Assembly (NCBI GenBank): GCA_934045075.1
Contig: OW203744.1
Coordinates: 4,055,501-4,119,500, forward strand
Direction: 5' to 3'
Length of the DNA: 64,000 nucleotides
Source: Yponomeuta sedellus
Taxonomy: Eukaryota > Arthropoda > Insecta > Lepidoptera > Yponomeutidae
Shown here piece after piece: positions 32,046 through 42,604 of the stretch. Both the position numbers and the translations under genes were made by a program. A model generated the notes under the pieces. The model did no database searches, was not told where the DNA came from, and worked only from the letters and a program-made list of their open reading frames with translations. Each line of letters opens with the position of its first letter. Within the stretch, counting starts at the first letter, position 1.

Positions 32046-32282
32046 TATTATTTTATGTTGTTGTTTTTTTTTATTGTTTATTGTGCTAGTTTTTATGACG
32101 AAACTTTGTGCGAATTTTCAAATTATGTAATGCCTCTTATTAATTAATTTCTTGTTCTTTTTGTATTACCTTCACACTTTCCATCCCTAGCCAACAGACA
32201 AATTCCTTAACTTCCCCACCCTTTAGTTTTTTCTCTTTCTTCTTTAATTTATCTAACTTACTTAACTTTACCTATTTAACCA

Positions 32283-32400
32283 TCATCATAATCAGCCGAT
32301 GTCAGTCCACGGCTGGACATAAGCCTCTCTCAAGATACGCCACTTGCGAGATCTTCCGCTCTTCTCTTCCAGTCACTGCCCACCGCTTTGCGAATGTCGA
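32283..32400 (-). repeat. Short repeat K
   Basis: ccatcatcataatcagccg, ctcttctcttccagtcactg, accgctttgcgaatgtc; second copy of the block at 11180-11300. Confidence 0.5.
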
Positions 32401-32499
32401 AAATGTATCAATTTAATGGTACAATCATTTCATTTCATTTATTTATTCAGGAAAAATTTACATTGTATTTTAAATATAACTTATAAAATAATTAACTTA

Positions 32500-32700
32500 G
32501 GGTCTGTTTCACAATCTGCAGATAAAATTTCGGTTACGCTATCCGCAACCAGGGCTGCCGTTTTTTCAAAATTTGGAGCCATTAACGAACCTACGCAATA
32601 TAGGAAAAAATATTTAAATTTAGAACCTACGGCAGCCCTGAATTCGGATAGCTTATCTGAAACTTTATTTGAACATTGTGAAAGAGGGGGCGAAGACTAT
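32500..32700. mobile_element. MITE-like imperfect inverted repeat
   Basis: Left ggtctgtttcacaatctgc ... ccagggctgccg pairs with right cggcagccctgaattcgg ... cattgtgaaagag. A 165-codon frame at 32344-32841 spans this and the K repeat and is an artefact. Confidence 0.55.
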
Positions 32701-33038
32701 TATAATTACAATATTTACGTGGAAAATGCATACCTACTATTAATTGATTTATTACAAAAATGTGAATGTGACAGTCGTTTCGTTTTTATAAAATTCCAGT
32801 TACATAATTATAAAATGCCAATAATAATTCTAGAATACTAATACTTAATGATAATTTAATATGTCGTCTAAAATTAACAAAATCAAAAATCAATCAAATA
32901 TGATGCAAACATGATTTTTATGCAGTTCGACCTAATTATTATTATATTTTAATAAGTAAATTATTTTTCAAAAAGTTCTTCAATTTTATACAAAAACAAA
33001 CGGCTATAAGAATAACTTTACTTGGCACCACTAACTAT

Positions 33039-33556
33039 CCGTGCCAGCGCTCTACCAATTGAGCCAATGGGCGACTCACGGCATCAGTGAAATTTCGAAC
33101 CTCTTTACACTATTGGTAGAGCGCTGGTACGGATAGCCAGAGGTAGCGGGTTCGAATCCCGGCATGGGTGAAATTTTTAGCCTCTAAATAGGTTTTTAAA
33201 TTTGTTCCTTAGCACGGGTTAGTGCATTAAAAATAAAAATAGTATAATCATGTGGGTACAGTGATATCGTTCCGATGTTAAAACCTAACTGCAAAGTAGG
33301 TAGTCGGGGCTGTAAGTAATGCAATTTGCTTAAGTCAGATGTCGCTGCCTGTACGTAATACAGAGAATAGTGTAAAGAGGTTCAAAATTTCACTGATGCC
33401 GTGAGTCGCCCATTGGCTCAAATGGTAGAGCGCTGGCACGTATAGCCAGAGGTAGCGGGCTCGAATCCCGGCATGGGTGAAATTTTTAGCCTCTAAATAG
33501 GTTTTTTAAATTTGTTCCTTTGCACGGGTTAGTGCATTAAAAATAAAAATAGTATA
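33039..33556 (+). mobile_element. Dimeric family A SINE with inverted 5' end and 12-bp TSD
   Basis: Flanked by exact ACCACTAACTAT (33027-33038, 33557-33568). Order: an inverted segment (about 76 bp), then forward tRNA-like domain, long tail, linker, second tRNA-like domain and second tail. Repeat period is 309 bp (B boxes at about 33150 and 33459). One TSD pair around all of it implies a dimeric RNA template. Confidence 0.85.
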
Positions 33557-33894
33557 ACCACTAACTATTTGGCAGAAAATTAAAAGGAAATAATGTAACT
33601 CTATACTTAAAACCGTCGTTCCGGTGGCATTTTGCTATCCAGCCAATACACGCCTGTCTCGGTTACCCTTTGAGCTGTTTCTAGTTTTAATAAATACATT
33701 CAGCCTTGGCTTTGTCCCTCTGATTAAAATGTCCGTGCACATGACTAGGGTGGTCGGCTAATCTGGATATCCGGGCATGCTGGACCACAGCCAAAATAGG
33801 GTTGGATACAGTATGTTTCCATATTTGGGATGGCCTTGTCTGATTTCTTTAGCTCAGGGTATCCTAGTTTGGGAATAGGGCAAGTGACTGTTTT

Positions 33895-34238
33895 TTCGAT
33901 TTCAACCCTGTATGTCCTCACTGCTGAGGCACGGGTCTCTTCCTGCGTTGCAGGAAGGTTAGGCCATACGTTGGTGGAGATTTGTAAGACAGTGGCGGGT
34001 CTTACTGTCAGAAGTTATCAAGCCGCCCATAAGGCCTCTGACATGGCTTTACGACTGCCATTACACGACAGCCGGCACCCACGGCTTAGCGTGCCTTGCG
34101 TAGCACGGAAACGCTCGGAAAAATGCCACTAGCCGTAGTAACGGGACGGTCACCGATCCCGCACCTGACCGCGCCTGTTGTTGCTTAACTCGAGTGATTG
34201 ACTCCAATCACTCGGTTCGACTTGGCCACAAGCGCTTC
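33895..34238 (+). mobile_element. Family E retroposon with 11-bp TSD
   Basis: Flanked by exact GTGACTGTTTT (33884-33894, 34239-34249). Defines the E ends: ttcgatttcaaccctgtatg to ggccacaagcgcttc. An 11-bp TSD and lack of inverted ends indicate LINE-mediated retroposition. Confidence 0.8.
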
Positions 34239-34329
34239 GTGACTGTTTTGTGTGGAAGTTATTATTGATACAACTAACAAAAACTTGGATTATAGTTTTG
34301 ATAAAGTCTAGAAATGTCTATTGCAAGTA

Positions 34330-34620
34330 TATGGCCTCTCTCAAAGACAGAGAGAATATAGGCTTAATCACCACGCGTTTGTATAGCGGATTGGCGTTTT
34401 CAAGGGCTACGGTATTTCAGATTTCTTCACGATGTTTTTCTTCAATGCTACTATAAACTTATTTATTATTGCTCAACAGTTACAGGAATTTTTACAAAGT
34501 ATTGCGTGAACAAATTCACTAATATGTACATACCTTATTATGGTAGGTTAGTGAGACCTAGGTACACGTCCGCACTGGGGATCGAACCTGGGCCTCTCGC
34601 TTCCGAGTGGTAAAGCTGAA
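34330..34620 (-). mobile_element. Family C SINE
   Basis: Reverse body (acagagagaatataggctt, ttcttcacgatgtttttc) and head (cgcactggggatcgaacctg, B-box complement). Confidence 0.6.
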
Positions 34621-34691
34621 TTAAAAAAACTGTGTTACATTCATTAACCTGTAGTGCCCTCAGTATGGGAGTATTGTGTGGAAGTTATTAA

Positions 34692-35208
34692 TCGATATCA
34701 AACCTTTATAATGTCCCCACTGTTGCGGCACAGGTCTCTTCCCGTATTGCAGGAAGGCCATACTCGATCACGGGAGCCAAGACAGGGTTGGTGGAGGATT
34801 GTAACACAGTGGCGGGTCTTACTGTCAGAAGTTATCAAGCCAGCCATTGGGCCTCTGACTGCCATTACATGACAGTTAGCACCAATAGCTTGACATGCCT
34901 TGAAAGCACAGAAGCAGTCGGAAAAATGACACTAGCCATGTCCGGGTTGGTGGAGGATTGTAACACAGTGGCGGGTCTTACTGTCAGAAGTTATCAAGCC
35001 GGCCATTGGGCCTCTGACTTGGCTTAACAACTGCCATTACATGACAGCCGGCACCAACGGCCCAACGTGCCTTGCGAAGCACGCAAGTGCTCGGAAAAAA
35101 TGGCACCAGCGGTAGTCACCTCCCATCCAGTACCTGACCGCGCCTGTTGTTGCTTAACCAAAGTGATTGATTCCAATCACTCGGTTCCGCTAGGCCACGA
35201 GCGCTCTC
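34692..35208 (+). mobile_element. Family E subfamily with 159-bp internal duplication
   Basis: The block from ggttggtggaggattgtaac to cactagccatgtccgg is repeated with a 159-bp period (34786 and 34945). The second copy continues into the normal E 3' end. Confidence 0.75.
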
Positions 35209-35209
35209 C

Positions 35210-35570
35210 ATGCCACGGAAGTTATTAATATTTTAAAAAAAAGTAATGGATACGAATTGACTAGTTGACATTTAAAAAACGTTAAGTATCACTTAGTTTG
35301 TACCTTTACTTCAATACCGAAAAATATCGTACAATTTTAAATTCTCTCTTTTAACATTTATTGGACAAAAATCTGCTCGAATTAACAGCTCGCAAACGAA
35401 GACCCCATTTATTTTTATAATCCACTACAGCCTCATCCGTTCGCGACCTATTTCATTTAAAAAAATAACCTAACGAATTGCTTTTCACCGAACATTATTC
35501 AATTCCGCATACACATGACACGCTTTTAGAGTCACTGACAAAGTGAATAATTTAATACGTCTGTGATATC
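35210..35570. other. No feature recognised
   Basis: AT-rich intron sequence between two E copies; no repeat or coding signal. Confidence 0.45.
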
Positions 35571-35574
35571 AACC

Positions 35575-36063
35575 CTTTGTATGTCCCCACTGCAAGGGCA
35601 GGGGTCTCTTCCTGCATCGCAGGAAGGTTAGGCCATACTCAACCAAGGCCAAGTGCGGGTTGGTGGAGGATTGTAAGACAGTGGCGGCCCTTATTGTCAG
35701 AAGTTATCAAGCCGGCCATTGGGCCTCTGACTGCCATTACATGACAGCTAGCACCAATGGCTTGACGTGCCATGAAAGCACAGAAGCGGTCGGAAAAATG
35801 ACACTAGCCAAGTCCGGGTTGGTGGAGGATCGTAAGACAGTGGCGGGCCTTACTGTCAGAAGTTATCAAACCGACCTTTGGGCCTCTGACTACCATTACA
35901 TGGCAGCCGGCACTTGCCTTGCAAAGCACGGAAGCGTTCGGAAAAAACGCCAGAAGCGGTAGTCACGGGATGGTCACCCATCCTGCACCTGACCGGGCCT
36001 GGTGTTGCTTAACCCAAGTGATTGGATCCAATCACTTGGTTCCACGAGGCCACGAGCACTTCG
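35575..36063 (+). mobile_element. Family E subfamily with the same 159-bp duplication
   Basis: Duplication starts at 35658 and 35817, the same 159-bp period and junction (cactagccaagtccgg) as at 34692-35208. The two are sister copies of one derived source. Confidence 0.75.
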
Positions 36064-36107
36064 CCGAACGCCGAAATTAATACGTAATGAATTAATTATT
36101 TCTGATT

Positions 36108-36370
36108 ATGCTATTTTTAATGCACTAACCCGTGCTAAGGCCAATTTTTAAAAACCTATTTAGAGGCTAAAAATTCCACCCATGCCGGGATTCGAACCCG
36201 CGACCTCTGGCTATCCATGCCAGCGCTCTATCCAACTGAGCTAATGGGCGTAATGTTATGTATGGTCGCCCATTAGCTCAGTTGGATAGAGCGCTGGCAC
36301 GGATAGCCAGAGGTCGCGGGTTCGAATCCCGGCATGGGTGGAATTTTTAGCCTCTAAATAGGTTTTTAAT
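36108..36370. mobile_element. Family A SINE fold-back, 101-bp arms
   Basis: Arms 36150-36250 and 36267-36367 are inverse copies with one mismatch seen, around a 16-nt loop. Flanked by a 14-bp duplication AATTATKTCTGATT with one mismatch (36094-36107, 36371-36384). Each arm holds a complete tRNA-like domain with A and B boxes, pointing outward. Confidence 0.85.
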
Positions 36371-36417
36371 AATTATGTCTGATTTGCGAATGTTTGACAA
36401 TATATACATTGACAGAT

Positions 36418-36640
36418 TATTCTTTATTATATGTATACCAGGAATTGCATAAGAGACTTGAAACCATAACGAATTCGTAAAGTACAACTGGCGGCCACGC
36501 CACTATTAGTAATTTCTTCCAGACAACAATTGTATCACCGTTTTGTACTATAACTTCTTCTTCTTCTTCAGGCTATATGTTAGTCCACTGCAGCTGCACA
36601 TAGCCCTCTCCTAATGAGCGCCATAGCGCCCATATTAATA
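36418..36640 (-). mobile_element. Family H tail and family F fragment
   Basis: 36418-36540: reverse H (gcggccacgccactattag, aatttcttccagacaac). 36553-36640: reverse F end (cttcaggctatatgttagtc). Confidence 0.6.
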
Positions 36641-36789
36641 ATACGAGTATAATCACATAGTAAAATTTATTTCGTATCTCTATAGGCACGACTAGCCGTA
36701 ATGGATGTTTCCACTCAATTTCTGATTTGAGAATGTAAGCTTAGCCGCTAGTATCTGAATTGAGAATTTAGCTAAGTTTTTTTTTGTAA

Positions 36790-37050
36790 ATTCTACATAC
36801 GTTGCACTACACGGCATAGCCTTTCTCTCAGAGAGAGAAAGCTCCCCTCTCATAGTTATAAGTTAATAACATAATAACATAAGTTAATACTTTGGACACT
36901 CTGGTTTAATTCACATATAGTGGTATTTCTACTGAGAATTCACAAATGTACGTAATTTAGAAAATACAGTCACTAGTATATCCCCGGGATCGAACCCACG
37001 ACCTCTCAAATGCGAGTCCGACGCTCCACCGCTCCGCCACCAGCGCTCTG
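36790..37050 (-). mobile_element. Family C-type SINE
   Basis: Body ctctcagagagagaaagc, cacaaatgtacgtaatttag, then head complement gggatcgaacccacgacctc and ccaccgctccgccacc. Confidence 0.55.
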
Positions 37051-38140
37051 AGTAAGTATACGGGGTGCTGCCAAAAGATTATGTGATACATAGAAATTAT
37101 TTTTTTGTTTTTTGTAGACTACAGATCTTTCTTCAGGCACAGAGCTCTCTTAAAGAGAGAGATTGGGCTCAATCTCCACGCGTGTCCAGCGCTTATTGGT
37201 ACTTATTATGTAATACAAACAACTTTTTTGAGGCCTTATCTGTACATTAAAAAACTGCGTTCCAAATTAAATTTAGATACTTTGCTCTAGCGAATGTATG
37301 AAATAGCAAATATTTATTACGATATTTTGGAGCAAAATAAAAGCTGTTTGTATTGATGCACTGTGCCACTGCAATTCCAGTGGCCTGTATTTTTTCTCTA
37401 GTAAAAAAAACTGCTGGAATTGATAGGACAATTTATTTAATTTCATTCTGTTTTCTTTACAATGTGATAGTACATACTACAAATAAACATAAACTTTCGT
37501 TCCCAAGAATTCGCTGGCAAAGGTTGATACATCTTTTTTGGGGCATTGTGTATGTTTCTGTAATAAAATCTCTGAAGATATACTAAGCTTACCTGAAACG
37601 CGGTTCAAAAAATGTGTAAAGTGCACTTTGTGTCAAAAGATACCCCCACTGCCCTACCCCATTGTATGCCCCCACTGCTGGAGCACGGGTCTCTTCCTGC
37701 ATCGCAGGAAGGTTAAGCCATACTTCACCACGGGGGCCAAGTCCGGGTTGGTGGAGGATTGTAAGATAGTGGCGAGCGTAAGGACTGTAAGGTTAGAAGT
37801 TATCAAGACGATACCAATGGCCTTTACATGACAGCCGATACCAATGGCCTAACGTGCCTCGCGATGCACGGAAGCGCTTGGAAAAAATAAATTATTTCGT
37901 TATCAACTTAACATTAATTTTACACTGTGGGTACTTCCTATTAAGTGTATAGACAGCCTGTGCCAGGAAGCCCCGCTCTTTCTACGAGTTCACAATATGA
38001 ATTTAGCTAAGTTCGGTACAAACATGCATATACTATTATATAATTTGTTTTAACTGTGAGTTAAATACATGCAATTTGTGCACCAACGGTAGTCACGGGA
38101 CGGCCTCCCATTCTGTACCTAACCGCGCCTGTTGTTGCTT

Positions 38141-38628
<488 letters not shown>

Positions 38629-38644
38629 ATTATGGATATTGACT

Positions 38645-38700
38645 TAACTCAATTGATTGATTCTTGTCACTCGGTTAGACTAGGCCACGAGTGCTTAGCT
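38645..38700 (+). repeat. Family E 3' fragment
   Basis: ttaactcaattgattgattc to ggccacgagtgcttagc, about 40 bp before an acceptor. Confidence 0.55.
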
Positions 38701-38740
38701 CATTGTTCTTGGTAAAATCGAAATCCTTTCTTACCTATAG

Positions 38741-38897
38741 GTGCGGTTGGAGCGGCGGGTGCGACCACGGCGCGCAAGCGGCCGCTGCTGGGCGGCGCGC
38801 GGGCCGCCATGTCGCCGACTAAGCGCGCGGTGATGACCCTGCTGGCAAGAGCTAGGGCTGCCACGCACAAGCATGCACCCTACACCGCTCCTCACGA
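38741..38897 (+). CDS. Coding exon 5, with its 3' end tandemly repeated downstream
   Basis: Acceptor ttacctatag, donor CACGA-gtgagt; 157 nt, enters after one base and leaves after two. Peptide GAVGAAGATTARKRPLLGG, then ARAAMSPTKRAVMTLLARAR and AATHKHAPYTAPHE: an Ala/Gly run and a basic patch (ARKRP, SPTKR, ARARAA) that could be a nuclear-localisation or RNA/DNA-contact segment. From the ATG codon at 38809 onward, exon and donor are the first unit of an 11-copy tandem array. Without splicing the frame stops at once (CAC GAG TGA). Confidence 0.8.
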
Positions 38898-40445
38898 GTG
38901 AGTGATAAACCTACATCATAAACTCCTCACGATCCTTCATACTCCATGTACTTGTACTAGTCATGTCGCCTACTAAGCGCTCAGTGGCGACCCTGCTGGC
39001 CAGGGCTAGAGCTGCCACGCACAAGCAACACCGCTTCTCACGAGTGAGTGATAAACCTACATCATAAGCTCCTCACGTTCCCTCACTCGTCATAAATCTG
39101 GACTAGCCATGTCGCCGACTAAGCGCGCGGTGATGACCCTGCTGGCGAGAGCTAGGGCTGCCACGCACAAGCATGTACCCTACACCGCTCCTCACGAGTG
39201 AGTGATAAACCTACAGCATAAACTCCTCACGATCCTTTATACTCCATGTACTTGTACTAGCCATGTTGCCTACTAAGCGCTCAGTGGCGACCCTGCTGGC
39301 TAGGGCTAGGACTGCCACGCACAAGCAGCACCGCTTCTCACGAGTGAGTGATAAACCTACATCATAAGCTCCTCACGTTCCCTCGCTCGTCATAAACCTG
39401 GACTAGCCATGTCGCTGACTAAGCGCGCGGTGATGACCCTGCTGGCGAGAGCTAGGGCTGCCACGCACAAGCATGCACCCTACACCGCTCCTCACGAGTG
39501 AGTGATAAACCTACAGCATAAACTCCTCACGATCCCGCACCCGTCATAAACCTGTACCTGGCCCGAAGGCCAGCACTCCTTACGAGTGAGTGGTAACCTT
39601 ATGTCGCAGATTAAGGGTACGGTGATGAACTTGCTAGCCAGAGCCAGGGCTGCCACGCACAAGCATGCTCCCTACACTGTTCTTCACGAGTGGGTGATAA
39701 AATAACACTATAAGCTCCTCAAAATCCCTCACTCGTCATAGGCCTGGACTAGCCATGTCGCTTACTGATCGCACGTTGTTGACCCAGGGTGGCCAGGAGT
39801 GGGGCTCCCTCGCACAAACATGTATTTTACATGGCTCGTCACGAGTCAGTGATAAACCTATACTATAAGCTCCTCCCGATCCCTCCTACACCATATACCT
39901 GTAGCCATTGCGCCAACTGAGCGTGAGTTGATGACCCTGCTGGCCAGTTCTAGGGCTACCGGGTACAAGCATGCACCCTACATCGCTCCTCACGAGTGAG
40001 TAATAAAACTACATCATAAGTTCCTCGCGGTCCCTCACTCGTCATAAACCTGGACTAGTCATGTCACCGACTAAGCGCGCGGTGATGTCCCTGGTGGCCA
40101 GAGCTAGGACTGCCACGCACAAGCATACACCCTTCACCGCCCTTCACGAATGGGAGGTAAACCAACATCATAACCACCTCAAGATTCCTCACTCCTCTTG
40201 AACCTGCATTAGCCATGTCAACTAAGCGCATGGTAATGGCCTTCTTGGCCCGCCCAGGGCTACCACGCACAAACATGCCATATATCCTACATGACTCCTC
40301 ATGAAAGAGTGATAAACCTAAACTAACAAAGCTCCGAGCACTCGACATAAACCAGTTTTTGCCATGATTACTCTGATGGCCAGGGTTAGGGCTGTCACGG
40401 TCAGATTAAAAACATACTATTCATCCGTGAGTGATAGACTAAAAA
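38809..40445 (+). repeat. Eleven-copy tandem array of an exon end plus splice donor
   Basis: Unit starts (atgtcgccgactaagcg or variant) fall at 38809, 38963, 39109, 39263, 39409, 39601, 39755, 39907, 40061, 40215 and 40364; spacing is 146-154 bp with one of 192. Copies 1, 3, 5 and 2, 4 form two alternating types, a dimer of about 300 bp. Copies 3 and 5 differ from the coding copy at only a few sites, and later copies are increasingly diverged. Copies 2-5 and 8 keep cgagtgagt or its donor core; copies 7, 9 and 10 lost it. Confidence 0.92.
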
Positions 40446-40654
40446 CCCCCTTCTTAAACGGAACCCTACTCTACGTGTGGGCCGATTTGTCCAGTCTTTA
40501 TTTGTTAATGAACTTTATTCAGTCACATCACAACTATTGATGTCATAGAAAATATAGAAAAAAACAATATTCAATTAAGAAAGAAATTTGCGGATGTCAC
40601 GAAATATTTGATTCCTTTTGATAAATGCTAATATGACCTTATTTCTTTTCACAG

Positions 40655-40727
40655 GCATGCGGCGTTATTACCCTTAATAAGGGACGAGTTTGTGACGGGC
40701 GTCGGAGTCAATATCAATCTAGCATAA
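40655..40727 (+). CDS. Terminal coding exon 6 with stop
   Basis: Acceptor ttcttttcacag; completes a Glu codon, then HAALLPLIRDEFVTGVGVNI and NLA before TAA (40725-40727). 73 nt coding. Phase match with 38897 and the strong pyrimidine tract support it. The peptide is moderately hydrophobic and ends without a recognised sorting or PDZ motif. Confidence 0.8.
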
Positions 40728-40753
40728 TCCTAGACTAAACGATATTACACACA

Positions 40754-40759
40754 AATAAA
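40754..40759 (+). terminator. Polyadenylation signal AATAAA
   Basis: AATAAA 27 nt after the stop codon. This is very close, so a longer 3' UTR with a later signal is also possible. Confidence 0.5.
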
Positions 40760-40994
40760 ATACTTATCTAACTTAGGCCCTAAACACACAGATGGGATGT
40801 GGGGCGTGGACGGGCCGAAGGTGCCGCGTTACACAGAGGTCGCTTCCTTACCACGTCTTAAGGCTTTTGTTACGTAGGGCACGCTGCGTCGCTTGCATAA
40901 CCTAAACATCTTAGTGATTGTAATTCAATTAGAATACTTTTGATAAATGTGTTTGACAGGTTACAAAATTACGAACATTCAAAACGTATACTAT

Positions 40995-41187
40995 TTTTTT
41001 TTTATTTTTAATGCACTAACCCGTGCTAGGGAACAAATTTAAAAACCTATTTAGAGGCTAAAAATTTCACCAATGCCGGGATTCGAACCCGCAACCTCTG
41101 GCTATCCGTGCCAGCACGGATACCAAAGGTTGCGGGTTCGAATCCCGGCATGGGTGAAATTTTTAGCCTCTAAATAGGTTTTTAAAT
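40995..41187. mobile_element. Family A SINE fold-back with a CCAG centre
   Basis: Arms about 41041-41110 and 41115-41184 (70 bp, a few mismatches) around the 4-nt spacer CCAG, the complement of the CTGG spacer at 3555. The reverse arm is preceded by the inverted long tail (aatgcactaacccgtgctag). A duplication is not clear (attcaa on both sides). Confidence 0.75.
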
Positions 41188-41589
41188 TCAATACTTACTT
41201 TTATTATCTTAAACTGTGCCTAGTTCTCGATTGAGGAAATTTGATTCCGAAATAAATAATTTCGGAAATGACTTTACTTTCTTCAAAACCACTTGTACCA
41301 AAACAAAAATGTATTTAAAATATCCGCAATTTTTCAAAAGTTATTTCTTATTGATATTGCTCCACATTGTGTTATCCCTGGATGCTTTCTATTAAAATTA
41401 AAACACTGTAAGGAACAAAATGTTACGTATACTTTCGTAATATTTAAATTTGCATTATTCAAATATTTGTGCGCTTCAGAGGCAAGACGTGCTGAAACAA
41501 TTAACATTTTAAAAAACTTTATTCCAATGTATATTTATGCTATACGTATGTTTTACAAAAAAATAGATTATCTTATCTTACCTTAAAAT

Positions 41590-41880
41590 ATATATATAAA
41601 TATTCATGGACCTATTACACAGATCTCGTTAGCCCTATACTAAGTACAACTAAATGACTTGTGTTATAGGTGCTAACTCGAGGATAGATTCAAGACAATA
41701 AATACATAGATTTATTTATTATTTTATTTATTTATTTTATTTTCCTCTTAATAACATCCAAGACCCGAGACAAACTAGAAAAGTTCATTTCCTAGTTTGA
41801 TCCGGCCGGGGATCGAACCCGAGACCTTTGATTTTACAGTCAGCATGCCAAACTGCTGCGCCACCGAGGCGAGGCCTTCA
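41590..41880 (-). mobile_element. Family B SINE with AT-rich insertion
   Basis: Reverse B copy interrupted by about 45 bp of ttattt-type sequence at about 41711-41755; head complement ccaaactgctgcgccaccg. Confidence 0.7.
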
Positions 41881-42383
41881 AAATTATTTCCCATAGTTTC
41901 CATAATTTAAACTTTTTCGATTTGGCATGTTTTCTTATTTATTATTTTCTAAAACTACATATTTAATTCGTTTCCTGCTAACCCTTTAACGGGTATACAT
42001 TTTTCATTGCTTTTGTACTGTGTTTCTAAGTGATAAGTTTCAATTTATGGCAGGATCTATTGTACCATTGATTGATCTAGGGTTAAACAATTGTCTCGAA
42101 GTCAATCGCGAATGAAAATTGAAAGCGCCTTTCCCCCGCCTCGTTTGAATCCCACGTCCCAGCTGTGTCCCACGTCCCAACTGTGTCCCACGCCCCAAGT
42201 ACCAATATGATAGAAGCTAATATTTTTCTATAAGTCGGAGAGTGATGTATCAAAGTAAAACTGCGAAATATACATCGTACAGCATCAATATGACGATGTA
42301 AATAATAATTCCGTAATTTACAGTTGAATGCTACGTATTACTTTTTTCAAATGGTATATAATAACATTTTAAAAGTATTGTAT
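41881..42383. other. No gene seen
   Basis: AT-rich; a short direct repeat cccacgtcccaactgtgtc lies near 42150-42190. Confidence 0.45.
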
Positions 42384-42395
42384 AAATATCTGGTA

Positions 42396-42591
42396 AGTGA
42401 TGCAATCTACTTCAGCCAGATGTCGCTGCCTGTACGTAATACAGAGAATAGTGTAAAGAGGTTCGAAATTTCACTGATGCCGGTGAGTCGCCCATTAGCT
42501 CAGTTGGATAGAGCGCTGGCACGGATAGCCAGAGGTCGCGGGTTCGAATCTCGGCACGGGTGGAATTTTTAGCCTCTAAATAGGTTTTTTA
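42396..42591 (+). mobile_element. Family A SINE, simple forward copy with 12-bp TSD
   Basis: Flanked by exact AAATATCTGGTA (42384-42395, 42592-42603). Contains part of the linker (gatgtcgctgcctgtacg), the tRNA-like domain with A box tagctcagttgg and B box ggttcgaatct, and the short tail taggttttt. It shows the 5'-truncated monomer form. Confidence 0.85.
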
Positions 42592-42604
42592 AAATATCTG
42601 GTAC

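Noticed and set aside
32344..32841. 165-codon ORF
   Set aside because: Spans repeat K and an imperfect inverted-repeat element; composition and position indicate a chance frame.
40064..40348. 94-codon reverse ORF
   Set aside because: Antisense shadow of the exon-derived tandem array.
41293..41586. 97-codon ORF
   Set aside because: AT-rich, Lys/Phe/Ile-heavy chance frame without splice or promoter context and no recognised motif.
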